Assembly (NCBI GenBank): GCA_028284885.1
Contig: JANQQW010000081.1
Span: forward strand, 1 to 52,049
DNA from: Planctomycetaceae bacterium
Lineage (GTDB): Bacteria > Planctomycetota > Planctomycetia > Planctomycetales > Planctomycetaceae
Reading direction: 5' to 3'
Length of the DNA stretch: 52,049 nt
Shown: positions 1 to 8,249 of the stretch, piece by piece
Layout of the letters: every line of letters starts with the position of its first letter
Position numbering within the stretch: position 1 is the first letter of the stretch
Translations under genes and position numbers: made by a program
The notes under the pieces: generated by a model
Database searches by the model: none
Told to the model about the DNA's origin: nothing
Seen by the model: the letters and a program-made list of their open reading frames with translations, nothing else

Positions 1-97
1 GGCGTTCGTGTCGAACTCCGCGGACGGCCGGGGGGCCGGTCTCGCACGGCTCGCCCACGTGCTCCTGCTCACGAACGAGTTCGCCTTCGTCGACTGA
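1..97 (+). CDS. C-terminal end of a DUF1553 (PSD1) protein, partial
   Basis: The frame that begins at base 2 is open from the window edge and stops with TGA at 95-97. Its last residues read LLLTNEFAFVD, very close to the typical DUF1553 ending (the complete copy at 30140-32710 ends LLNSNEFVYVY). DUF1553 forms the C-terminal part of planctomycete secreted cytochrome-like proteins, which are usually followed directly by a DUF1501 gene. That is the case here, 21 bp downstream. Only about 31 residues are visible, so the call rests on this short tail and on context. Confidence 0.7.
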   Translation, partial: AFVSNSADGRGAGLARLAHVLLLTNEFAFVD

Positions 98-118
98 CCG
101 AACCAGGATTCGCCCACC

Positions 119-1525
119 ATGCTTCCGCAAACTCGCCGCGAGTGGCTGCAACGCTCGGGACTCGGCTTCGGGGGGCTCGCGTTGGCGGGCCTCGCGGCGG
201 ACTCCGCGCCGGCCGCCTCGCCGAACCCCATGGCCTCGCGACCGCCCCGGTTCCCGGCGCGGGCCAAGCACGTGATCCACGTCTTCCTTAACGGCGGCTG
301 CTCGCAGGTCGACACGTTCGACCCGAAGCCCGCGCTGGCGAAGTACGCCGGCAAGCCGCTCCCGATGGACAACCTCCGCACCGAACGGAAGACCGGAGCG
401 GCGTTCCCCTCGCCGTACCGGTTCGCCCGACACGGCGAGAGCGGACTGCCGGTGAGCGAGATCTTCCCGAATCTCGCCCGGCACGTCGACGACATGTGCG
501 TCGTCCGCAGCATGCACGCCAACGTGCCGAACCACGAGCCGTCGCTGCTGCTCATGAACTGCGGCGAGCAGCGGCAGGTCCGCCCCTGTCTCGGATCCTG
601 GCTGCTGTACGGGCTCGGCACGGAGAACGCCAACCTGCCCGGCTTCGTCGTGATGTGTCCCGGCGGCTACCCGATCGCCGAGTCCGCGAACTGGCGGTCG
701 GCGTTCCTGCCGGGCGTGTTCCAGGGAACCCACGTCGACCCGAACAAGACCCGCATCGACGAGATCATCGAACACGTCCGGAACGACCGGATCGACCGCG
801 GTGAACAGCGTCGGCAACTCGACCTGCTGCAGCGACTGAACGCCGGACATCGCGAGCAGCGGCCGGCCGACGCCAGACTCGAGGCACGCATTCAGTCGTT
901 CGAGCTCGCCTACCGGATGCAGATGGAGGCGACCGACGCATTCGACACCTCGCGGGAACCGAAGTCGGTCCTCGACATGTACGGCGGCGGCGTCCATGCC
1001 CGACAGTGCCTGATCGCCCGACGGCTCGTCGAGCGCGGCGTGCGGATGGTGCAGCTCTGGCACGGGGCCGGACAGCCGTGGGACAACCACGACGACCTCG
1101 AGAAGAACCACCGCCGCCTGGCCACACAGTGCGACCGGGGCCTCGCCGCCCTGCTGACCGACCTGAAGCAACGCGGCCTGCTGGACGACACGCTGGTCGT
1201 CTGCAGCGGCGAGTTCGGCCGCACGCCGGTCGTCGAGCTGCCGCAGCCGGGGGCGAACGCCGGCAAGGTCAACGGTCGCGACCACAACCACTACGGGTTC
1301 ACCTGCTGGCTGGCGGGCGGCGGCGTGAAGGGTGGCCACGTCCACGGCGCGACGGACGAGTTCGGCTTCAAGGCGGTCGAGGACCGTGTCCACGTCCACG
1401 ATCTCCACGCCACCATCCTGCACCTGCTCGGGTTCGACCACGAGAAGCTGACCTACCGACACGCTGGGCGGGACTTCCGCCTGACCGACGTGCACGGCGA
1501 GGTCGTTCACGGAATCGTCGCCTGA
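119..1525 (+). CDS. DUF1501 family protein, Tat-exported
   Basis: This 468-residue protein has a twin-arginine leader (RREWLQRSG at about residues 6-14, then a hydrophobic stretch to about residue 33). It carries the DUF1501 hallmarks: an early HVFLNGGCSQVDTFDPKP-type segment, a GEFGRTP motif near residue 365, and a late RDHNHYGF histidine cluster. DUF1501 proteins are thought to share the alkaline phosphatase/sulfatase fold, but their substrates are not established. The gene follows a DUF1553 gene by 21 bp, the standard planctomycete PSD1-DUF1501 pair, so the two are probably co-transcribed. Length is normal for the family and nothing appears broken. A role outside the cytoplasm, perhaps in polymer breakdown, is inference. 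Confidence 0.93.
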   Translation: MLPQTRREWLQRSGLGFGGLALAGLAADSAPAASPNPMASRPPRFPARAKHVIHVFLNGGCSQVDTFDPKPALAKYAGKPLPMDNLRTERKTGAAFPSPYRFARHGESGLPVSEIFPNLARHVDDMCVVRSMHANVPNHEPSLLLMNCGEQRQVRPCLGSWLLYGLGTENANLPGFVVMCPGGYPIAESANWRSAFLPGVFQGTHVDPNKTRIDEIIEHVRNDRIDRGEQRRQLDLLQRLNAGHREQRPADARLEARIQSFELAYRMQMEATDAFDTSREPKSVLDMYGGGVHARQCLIARRLVERGVRMVQLWHGAGQPWDNHDDLEKNHRRLATQCDRGLAALLTDLKQRGLLDDTLVVCSGEFGRTPVVELPQPGANAGKVNGRDHNHYGFTCWLAGGGVKGGHVHGATDEFGFKAVEDRVHVHDLHATILHLLGFDHEKLTYRHAGRDFRLTDVHGEVVHGIVA

Positions 1526-1538
1526 GCGGTCGGTGGTT

Positions 1539-1557
1539 GCCGTGGCCGACGGCTCTT
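1539..1557 (+). terminator. Weak hairpin after the DUF1501 gene
   Basis: GCCGT (1539-1543) and ACGGC (1549-1553) form a 5-bp stem with a 5-nt loop, followed by TCTTT. It sits between two convergent genes, 13 bp after the DUF1501 stop. The stem is short, so this is only a possible terminator. Confidence 0.25.
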
Positions 1558-1571
1558 TCCGTTCGACGGCC

Positions 1572-2414
1572 TCATCGACGACTGGGCTCGTCCGGTTTCG
1601 ACGGTCCGGGCTTCTCGACGGGGAGGAGTTCCAGCACGGCCAGAATCGGCCGGTGGTCCGAGGCGACGGCCTCCTTCAGCACGCGAACCTCGACCACCTT
1701 CCAACAGCGGGCGGGCCTCGTCAGCACGTAGTCGATCTGCCGCTCTGGTCGATCGACGGGGACGGTCGGCCTCCGCTCGCGGTTCGTCGAGGTCCACTCC
1801 TCCGACAGGATGCGGAGCGTCTCGCCGTCCGGCGTGTCATTGAGGTCGCCGGCGAGCAGGGCAGGGTGGTCGTCCCGCCTGACGAGGTCGTTGACCGCCT
1901 TCGCGGACGCAAGGCGTTCCGTGTCGTCCCGTCGGTGGTCGAAGTGGGTCGCGAGGAGGCGGAGCGGTCGAGCGACGCCGGGCCACGCGATCTTCGCCTC
2001 GAGGACGCCCCGCTGTTCTCCGCCACCCTCGTTCGGCAGCCGGTGGTTCTCGTGGCCACGAATGGGATACCGGGACAGCACGGCGTTTCCGTAACGGCCG
2101 CCCTGCAGGTCGATGTTCGCACCGAATACGACGTGCATCTTCAGGAGTCTCGCCAACTCCGCCGGCTGATCGACGGAGTTCGTCCGCCGGACCTTCTGAT
2201 CGACCTCTTGAAGGGCAACGAGGTCGGGCTTCACGGAGCGAACGACCTTGGCCACTCGCTCCAAGTCGAGCTTGCCGTCCACCCCGGCACCATGGTGGAC
2301 GTTGTAGCTCAGCACGCGGAGTCGTCTCGGCAGCGGTTCCTCTGCGAACGTGGGGAACGCCGTGCAGGCGTAGACGACGAGCAACATCGTCGTGGTGAGT
2401 ATGCGTGCGACCAT
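1572..2414 (-). CDS. Secreted endonuclease/exonuclease/phosphatase (EEP) family protein
   Basis: The ATG at 2414 gives 280 residues starting with a signal peptide (MVARILTTTMLLVVYACTAF, cleavage near residue 24). Longer upstream starts lack coding character. The EEP catalytic motifs appear in order: LSYNVHHG (residues 36-42), LQEVD with the metal-binding Glu at about 70, THFDHR (156-161), AGDLND (188-193), QIDYVL (226-231) and SDHRPI (252-257). The fold covers metal-dependent phosphodiesterases such as exonuclease III, sphingomyelinase and inositol phosphatases. The signal peptide points to an extracytoplasmic phosphodiesterase rather than DNA repair. The substrate cannot be told. It is the last gene of a minus-strand group and converges on the DUF1501 gene. 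Confidence 0.88.
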   Translation of the reverse strand: MVARILTTTMLLVVYACTAFPTFAEEPLPRRLRVLSYNVHHGAGVDGKLDLERVAKVVRSVKPDLVALQEVDQKVRRTNSVDQPAELARLLKMHVVFGANIDLQGGRYGNAVLSRYPIRGHENHRLPNEGGGEQRGVLEAKIAWPGVARPLRLLATHFDHRRDDTERLASAKAVNDLVRRDDHPALLAGDLNDTPDGETLRILSEEWTSTNRERRPTVPVDRPERQIDYVLTRPARCWKVVEVRVLKEAVASDHRPILAVLELLPVEKPGPSKPDEPSRR

Positions 2415-2509
2415 GACCGGATCGTAACCGAACGGAGACCCAGAGCGACTCCCCGGACACGTCGCCGGTCCACGCTCGCTCGCCTCGGTGGGCGCTGGGC
2501 TGCTTTGGC

Positions 2510-2989
2510 CTATCCGAGCCACTGCTGGACGATCTCCTCCACGTCGTCCCCGTCCAGCGTGTCGTGGGCCAGCAACGCGTCGGCGACCGCGGCCAACGCC
2601 GCCCACGCGTCGTCGCGATTCAACGACCGGTAGAGTTCGAACGTGGTCTTCTCGAGGTGGTCGAGTCGCTGCCGCTCGCCTGGGAACCGCCTCGCGGACG
2701 CCCCCCAGGCCAGCTTCCAGTCGGCGGACCACTCGCCGACGATGCCGGGGTGGTAGGGGTCGCCGGTGTGGATCATCTCGGCCACCGGCCCGGCGAGGGC
2801 AACCAGAACCGACTTCTCCTCGATCTCCGTCTCGTCGAACAGGTCGAGCGGCCACTCCACCTGCGTGTCGGCGTGACGTTCCGGGCCGTCGTCCCAGTCC
2901 GGTTCGATCGTGACCGAGCGCACGCGGGCACCGACGCGGACGGCGACGAGGGCGTGCCCCGCCTCGTGATAGGCGTCTCTCTCAGACAT
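2510..2989 (-). CDS. Stand-alone FtsH-type (M41-like) peptidase domain protein
   Basis: A 159-residue protein without signal peptide or membrane segment. It begins almost at once with the zinc-metalloprotease motif HEAGH (residues 8-12, in AYHEAGHALVAV). About 55 residues later comes LAGPVAEMI, then GEWSADWKLAW, where Asp90 sits in the position of the third zinc ligand of FtsH proteases. This is the core of the M41 peptidase domain, but the FtsH membrane and AAA+ ATPase parts are absent. It could be a free protease acting on loosely folded substrates, a regulator, or an enzyme with another hydrolytic role. The tspO gene lies 9 bp upstream on the same strand, so the two are probably co-transcribed. 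Confidence 0.75.
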   Translation of the reverse strand: MSERDAYHEAGHALVAVRVGARVRSVTIEPDWDDGPERHADTQVEWPLDLFDETEIEEKSVLVALAGPVAEMIHTGDPYHPGIVGEWSADWKLAWGASARRFPGERQRLDHLEKTTFELYRSLNRDDAWAALAAVADALLAHDTLDGDDVEEIVQQWLG

Positions 2990-2998
2990 CGGACCTCC

Positions 2999-3481
2999 TC
3001 ACCCGACGTTCAGTCGCCAGATCGTGAAGTTCAGCACGGCGGCGAAGCCGACCCACACCAGATAGGGAACGAGGAGCCAGCCAGCCACGCGGGAGCGTCG
3101 GAAGAATGCGGCCGTCGTCGCCACGATCGCCGACCACAGGAGGACGATCTCGACGAACGCCCAACCGAGCTGGTGGGCACCGAAGAAGACCCACGACCAC
3201 GCGACGTTCAGCACGAGTTGCACGGCGAACAGCGTCAATGGGACACGCGCATCGACGAAGCCCTTCTGCTTCCAGACGAGCCACGCGGCGATCGCCATGG
3301 TCGCGTACAGCACGGTCCAGACCGGCCCGAAGACGAAGTCGGGCGGGTTCCAAGACGGCTTCTCCAGCGTGCGGTACCAACCGTCGATCTGCGGGACGGT
3401 CGCGAGCGCTCCGAGTGCACTCGCCGCGAAGCAGACCACCAGAAAGCCGACGAGGCCGAGCCATCGACTGACAACGTTCAT
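2999..3481 (-). CDS. tspO: TspO/MBR family membrane protein
   Basis: This 160-residue protein has five predicted membrane helices and the TspO signature [19 protein letters not shown] at residues 41-59, plus further conserved aromatics ([10 protein letters not shown]). TspO (the bacterial relative of the mitochondrial translocator/benzodiazepine receptor) binds porphyrins and is linked to tetrapyrrole handling and oxidative stress. Length is typical. The M41-like gene follows 9 bp downstream. The PepSY-TM gene lies 168 bp upstream on the same strand. Because PepSY-TM proteins are often tied to iron uptake, an iron/haem theme is possible but is inference. Confidence 0.95.
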   Translation of the reverse strand: MNVVSRWLGLVGFLVVCFAASALGALATVPQIDGWYRTLEKPSWNPPDFVFGPVWTVLYATMAIAAWLVWKQKGFVDARVPLTLFAVQLVLNVAWSWVFFGAHQLGWAFVEIVLLWSAIVATTAAFFRRSRVAGWLLVPYLVWVGFAAVLNFTIWRLNVG

Positions 3482-3649
3482 CGCCGTCCCGAGCGAGCGT
3501 ACTTCAAGGGTGACCGATCGTCTCCTGCCGCCAGTCCGACCGGAACTCGTGGCCGCCCCTCACTCGAGTGGACGTCGTCACCGGATCGAGCCCGACACGA
3601 CGAGTGTAGGCGAGGGGACCTCGCGATTCACCGCGGAGACTGGCCGACG

Positions 3650-4171
3650 TCAACGACCGAGACCGCGCCGACGTCGCTTCCACTTCGCCAGGTACGGCAG
3701 GACGAAGAGGTAGATCCCCGTCACCAGCAACACGGCGAGTACGACCGCGGACGGAAGGAAGACCCACAACTTCACCGCATCGTGGAAGAAGCTCCCGTCG
3801 TGGAGGCTCTCGATCACGTCGGACCGCCGATACGCGACTTGCAGTACGGCGCCGCTGGCGGAGTCGAGTTGAACCTCCCACCCGTTCCGACAGCGGACCT
3901 TCAGCATCCCGCGACTCGGCCGGACGTCCAACCGGTCGACGTCGTCCCAGTCGTCGACTTCCGCCTCCGGGACATCGCGAGCGGCCGCCAGAATCTCGTC
4001 GAACGAGAGTGACAGCTCGCGCCCCGAGCCCCTCTTCGTGGGAGGCTGAATCCAGTCGAACTCCTTCTTCAACAGCAGCAGGACGCCCGTACCGAGCACG
4101 ATCGCGAAGGGGACGATGACCAGCATCGACCCCCAACGGTGGACGTCCCGGTTCAGCTTCGACAGCTTCAT
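3650..4171 (-). CDS. PepSY-associated TM helix domain protein
   Basis: Starting at the ATG at 4171 (MKLSKLNRDVHRWGS), the product is 173 residues. It has a membrane helix at about residues 15-34, a periplasmic PepSY-like middle section, and a second helix near residues 145-165 with a basic C-terminal tail (KWKRRRRGLGR). The N-terminal HRW and the later FFHDAVKLW are typical of the PepSY-TM family, whose larger members are associated with ferric reductase and siderophore-iron handling. This is a short two-helix form. An alternative ATG at 4201 would add ten residues without signal character. It starts a minus-strand group leading into tspO and shares a 348-bp divergent region with the BNR-protein gene. 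Confidence 0.8.
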   Translation of the reverse strand: MKLSKLNRDVHRWGSMLVIVPFAIVLGTGVLLLLKKEFDWIQPPTKRGSGRELSLSFDEILAAARDVPEAEVDDWDDVDRLDVRPSRGMLKVRCRNGWEVQLDSASGAVLQVAYRRSDVIESLHDGSFFHDAVKLWVFLPSAVVLAVLLVTGIYLFVLPYLAKWKRRRRGLGR

Positions 4172-4519
4172 TTTCGGCCCTCGGTCAACGCATCGCCCCA
4201 CACGTGGCCCAAGTCCTGGTGCACCACTCGCTGACAGACGCGGTCGGTGTCACTTGCCCCACCTGCCACGATATTCTTGTCCGATGTCGAGAGTCACGGC
4301 CGCGTCGAACGAGAGGGGGCTCCTCGCGGAGAACGGAAATCCGGCGGATCTCCTCCGGTTCTCCGCTTGCCGACACCCTTTGCCCCTCGTCCACCGCCAA
4401 ACTGGGATTGGGGGTGAGCACTCTGGCCGCCGTGGCGATCCGAGTCGAGTTGTCCCCTCCCGCCGGCCTCGATCCGCTTGCACGAGGCCACCGACGCATA
4501 ACACTCACGGAACCCCAAG
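4172..4519. promoter_or_regulatory. 348-bp divergent intergenic region with a 9-bp inverted repeat
   Basis: This stretch separates the minus-strand PepSY-TM gene from the plus-strand BNR-protein gene and must hold both promoters. No open frame in it looks coding. The only clear structure is a perfect 9-bp inverted repeat, GCGGAGAAC at 4326-4334 and GTTCTCCGC at 4358-4366, with a 23-bp spacer. It could be a hairpin or a regulator site. No convincing -35/-10 pair was picked out. Confidence 0.4.
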
Positions 4520-7500
4520 ATGCTCCGTTCACTGCTGGCACTCTCGATGTGTGCGACCACCGTCCTCGCGCAGGACGCGTCCAAGGTTGAAGGGGACGCA
4601 CAACACAAGTCCACGTCCAAGCTCCTCGCCGGTGCCCTCAAGTTCCGCAGCGTCGGGCCGGCCTTCATGTCCGGTCGCATCGGGGACGTTGCGATCGACC
4701 CGGTGGAACCCAACACCTGGTACGTCGCGGCCGCCTCGGGTGGGCTCTGGAAGACGACGAACGCCGGAACGACCTTCCAGCCGATCTTCGACGACAAGCC
4801 CTCCTACAGCATGGGCTGCGTGACGCTGGACCCCTCGGTGCACTCCACCGTGTGGCTCGGAACGGGCGAGAACAACGGCGGCAGGCACATCGGCTTCGGC
4901 GACGGCGTCTACGTAAGCCACGACTCGGGCAAATCTTGGAGCCACCGCGGACTCGAGAAGTCCGAGCACGTCAGCAAGATCCTCGTCGATCCGCGGAACA
5001 GCGACGTCGTCTTCGCCGCATCTCAGGGCCCACTGTGGTCGCCCGGTGGACAGCGTGGGCTGTTCAAGTCCACGGACGGCGGAAGGACGTGGAAGCTCGT
5101 CCTCGGCCCGGGACGACTCGGGGCCAAGGGCGAGAAGGAACTCTCCGACGAAGAACTTCGGGCGGTCAACGAGAAGTCCTACACCGGCGTGACCGACGTC
5201 GTCTTCGACCCCGAGGACCCCGACACGCTGTACGCCGCGACACACCAGCGGCACCGCAACGTCTGGGCGATCATCAACTGCGGGCCGGAATCTGGCATCT
5301 TCAAGTCGACCGACGGGGGAGAGTCCTGGTCGAGGCTCGGCAACGGACTCCCCGGAGGCGACGTCGGGAAGATCTCGCTGCAGGTCTCACCACAGAAGAA
5401 CAACTTCGTGTACGCGACGATCGAGCTGCCCGGCCGCAAGGGAGGGTTCTGGCGGAGCGAGGACCACGGGGCGAGCTGGACGAAGACCAACGACTTCGTG
5501 TCCGGCGGCACCGGCCCCCACTACTACCAGGAGCTCTGGGCGGACCCGCATCGCTTCGGTGTCCTCTATCAGGCCAACAACTACTTCACGAGGTCCGAGG
5601 ACAACGGCAAGACGTGGGTCAACATCGAGGGACGTTACAAGCACGTCGACAACCACGCCGTCGCCTTCCACCCGACCGACGAGGACTTCCTGCTGGTGGG
5701 GTGCGACGGCGGTGTCTACCGCACGTACGACTACTGCAAGACCTGGCTGTTCTGCCCGAACTTGCCGCTCACGCAGTTCTACAAGGTCGCGGTCGACGAC
5801 GACTATCCGTTCTACAACATTGCCGGAGGCACCCAGGACAACAACTCGCAGTACGGACCGTCCCGGACGAGGAACACACAGGGGATCCGGAACAGCGACT
5901 GGCGAATCACGATCGGCGGCGACGGACACGACACGGCGATCGACCCGAAGGACCCGAACATCGTCTACGCCGAGTCCCAGCAGGGGTATCTACGGCGATT
6001 CGACCGTCGGACGGGTGAGAGCGTTCGCATTCAACCGCAGCCGGGAGCGGGCGAGAAGTCGTTCCGGTTCAACTGGGACGCTCCGATCCTCATCAGCCCG
6101 CACGACAACAAGAGGCTGTACTTCGGGTCGCAGTTCCTGCACCGCAGCGACGACCGCGGAGACAGTTGGCGGAAGGTTTCGCCGGACCTCTCGCGGAATC
6201 GCAACCGCTACACACTGCCGACGATGGGGCGAGTGCACAGCATCGACGGCGCGTACGACCTGTACGCGATGAGTCAGTACGCCAACATCACGTCGATCTC
6301 AGAGTCGCCACTGGTGGAGGGTCTGCTCTACGTCGGTACCGACGACGGTTTGATCCAGACGAGCGAGGACGGCGGCAAGACGTGGCGGAAGACCGACCGC
6401 ATCTTCGGCGTTCCCGAGTTCTTCTTCGTCAACGACGTCAAGGCGGACCTGCACGACGCAGACACGGTCTACGCCTGCCTCGACGACCACAAGACCGGCG
6501 ACTACCGCCCCTTCGTCGTGAAGAGCACCGACCGCGGCCGCACGTGGAAACTGATCGTCGGCAACCTGCCGGCGAAGCACATCTGCTGGCGGGTCGTGCA
6601 GGACCACGTCGATCCCGACCTGCTCTTCCTCGCCACCGAGTTCGGGATCTACGCGACGCGGAACGGGGGAGGACACTGGTTCGAACTGGGTGGAGGACTT
6701 CCGACGATCTCGTTCCGGGATCTCGAGATTCAAGCTCGCGAGAACGACCTGGTGGCCGCCTCGTTCGGCCGCAGCTTCTACGTGCTGGACGACTACAGCA
6801 TCCTGCGCCACGGAAACGAGGAGGTGCTCGCCGAGGACTTGCACGTGTTCCCGGTTCGCCGAGCATTCTGGTACGTACAGGAAGACCTGCTCGGCGGCCG
6901 CAAGGGCTACCAGGGTGACAGTCTCTTCAACGCCGACAACCCCGACTACGGCGCGGTCATCCGCTACCACGTGAAGGAGGGCTGGAAGTCGACGGCGGCC
7001 AAGCGGAAGGAGAAGGAGGCTGCCATTCGGAAGGCAGGTGGCGACATTCCCACACCGAGCTTCGAGGAGCTACAGGCCGAGAAAGACGAGATTCCGCCGA
7101 GGAACTACCTGGACATCTCCGATGCCGCCGGCACAGTTGTCGCCCGCCTCGCCCTCTCGAACGGCAAGGGAATCCACAAGGTCGTGTGGGGGATGCGGTA
7201 CGAAGGAGTGTACTCCAGCGGCCGTGGCCCGCTCGTGGCACCGGGCAAGTACAGTGCCCAGGCGTTCCGACACGACGGCGAGAAGGTCGCGGCCCTGGGC
7301 AACCAGGTCACGTTCCAACTGGAGAGCATCGTCACGCCCACCCTTCCCAGCGCCGACCGAGCGCAGACGCTGAAGACGCTCGAGGCGATGGGTGTGGTGG
7401 CCAACCGGGCTCAGTCGCTGAGGCGTCGGCTCGACGATCGACTCGAGGACATGGAGCGACTGATCACCCGGCTCGCGGACAACCCGAGGACGACGCCGCA

Positions 7501-7834
7501 GTTGTTGGTGCAGGCCCAAGACCTTCGCCGCCGGATGCAGGTCTTCGACCGGCAACTGAACGGGGACGAGTTGCGGGATCGGAAGTGGGCGAGGGCCGTG
7601 CCCGGGATCAACGAGCGAATCGGCCGTGCCCTGTCGGTTGGCCTCTCCGGGACTCACGGACCGACGAAGGCGTCCCTGGAGCAGTTCGAGATCGGGCGGA
7701 AGCAGTTCGAGGAGATCGAGCCGAAGATCAAGGTGCTGCTCGAACAGGACGTCCGGGCACTGGAGCAAGCGGTCGATGCCGCCAACATCCCACGACTCGA
7801 ACTGGAGATCGAGTCCGGTGAAGAAGAGGACTGA
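4520..7834 (+). CDS. Secreted BNR/Asp-box (sortilin/VPS10-like) beta-propeller protein
   Basis: This 1104-residue protein has a Sec signal peptide (MLRSLLALSMCATTVLAQ). Residues of about 35-760 form a large repeat region full of Asp-box motifs of the S-x-D-x-G-x-T-W kind (for example STDGGRTWK, STDGGESWS, SEDHGASWT, SEDNGKTWV, SEDGGKTWR, STDRGRTWK). This is the 10-bladed propeller seen in sortilin/Vps10 domains and in family 74 glycosidases. A C-terminal part (about 930-1104) is rich in charged residues and probably helical or coiled-coil. Planctomycete and Bacteroidetes relatives are often labelled glycosyl hydrolase, but no catalytic pair was confirmed here, so function remains open. It stands alone, with its promoter in the 348-bp region upstream. 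Confidence 0.85.
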   Translation: MLRSLLALSMCATTVLAQDASKVEGDAQHKSTSKLLAGALKFRSVGPAFMSGRIGDVAIDPVEPNTWYVAAASGGLWKTTNAGTTFQPIFDDKPSYSMGCVTLDPSVHSTVWLGTGENNGGRHIGFGDGVYVSHDSGKSWSHRGLEKSEHVSKILVDPRNSDVVFAASQGPLWSPGGQRGLFKSTDGGRTWKLVLGPGRLGAKGEKELSDEELRAVNEKSYTGVTDVVFDPEDPDTLYAATHQRHRNVWAIINCGPESGIFKSTDGGESWSRLGNGLPGGDVGKISLQVSPQKNNFVYATIELPGRKGGFWRSEDHGASWTKTNDFVSGGTGPHYYQELWADPHRFGVLYQANNYFTRSEDNGKTWVNIEGRYKHVDNHAVAFHPTDEDFLLVGCDGGVYRTYDYCKTWLFCPNLPLTQFYKVAVDDDYPFYNIAGGTQDNNSQYGPSRTRNTQGIRNSDWRITIGGDGHDTAIDPKDPNIVYAESQQGYLRRFDRRTGESVRIQPQPGAGEKSFRFNWDAPILISPHDNKRLYFGSQFLHRSDDRGDSWRKVSPDLSRNRNRYTLPTMGRVHSIDGAYDLYAMSQYANITSISESPLVEGLLYVGTDDGLIQTSEDGGKTWRKTDRIFGVPEFFFVNDVKADLHDADTVYACLDDHKTGDYRPFVVKSTDRGRTWKLIVGNLPAKHICWRVVQDHVDPDLLFLATEFGIYATRNGGGHWFELGGGLPTISFRDLEIQARENDLVAASFGRSFYVLDDYSILRHGNEEVLAEDLHVFPVRRAFWYVQEDLLGGRKGYQGDSLFNADNPDYGAVIRYHVKEGWKSTAAKRKEKEAAIRKAGGDIPTPSFEELQAEKDEIPPRNYLDISDAAGTVVARLALSNGKGIHKVVWGMRYEGVYSSGRGPLVAPGKYSAQAFRHDGEKVAALGNQVTFQLESIVTPTLPSADRAQTLKTLEAMGVVANRAQSLRRRLDDRLEDMERLITRLADNPRTTPQLLVQAQDLRRRMQVFDRQLNGDELRDRKWARAVPGINERIGRALSVGLSGTHGPTKASLEQFEIGRKQFEEIEPKIKVLLEQDVRALEQAVDAANIPRLELEIESGEEED

Positions 7835-7933
7835 GCCGCGTGGGTCGACGGTCTTGCGAACTCGCACGGACGTCCGAAGCCAGGCGAGTGCCTGCTTGCG
7901 TCGCCGACCCGCGAGCCGGTTGAGCGGAAGACG

Positions 7934-7969
7934 AAAAAAGGGTTCACGGCGAATCGCCGCAAACCCTTT
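7934..7969 (-). terminator. Intrinsic terminator of the tRNA-Leu gene
   Basis: Read on the minus strand, AAAGGGTT pairs with AACCCTTT around an inner CGGCG/CGCCG stem with an ATT loop. Two G-T pairs bridge the arms, giving about 15 bp in all. A T-tract follows. It lies 8 bp after the tRNA 3' end, so it almost certainly ends the tRNA transcript. Confidence 0.85.
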
Positions 7970-7977
7970 CGTCAAAG

Positions 7978-8063
<86 letters not shown>

Positions 8064-8100
8064 GTCGAGGGGTCGCGGCCGAAAACGCCGCGAGCCTGCC

Positions 8101-8128
8101 AGTATAGCTCCTGCTGGCGGGGCATCAA
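8101..8128 (-). promoter_or_regulatory. Probable promoter of tRNA-Leu
   Basis: On the minus strand TTGATG (complement of 8123-8128) and TATACT (complement of 8101-8106) are 16 bp apart, a good match to sigma-70 -35 and -10 boxes. The tRNA begins 37 bp after the -10 box, leaving a short 5' leader. The sulfatase gene diverges on the other side. Confidence 0.6.
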
Positions 8129-8249
8129 CCGATGTTCGCACCCGAATTGGACAACCGGGATGCGTCCCGTACCTCCGGAATCGCGCGTGCCGTTGAAGAC
8201 CGGGCGACCGCGACGGATACTGCTCACTCGCCAACCTTCGGAGAACCTC

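Noticed and set aside
3561..3570. 10-bp palindrome CACTCGAGTG between the tspO and PepSY-TM genes
   Set aside because: Short, isolated and GC-rich. It is within what chance gives in this composition, and there is no regulator nearby.
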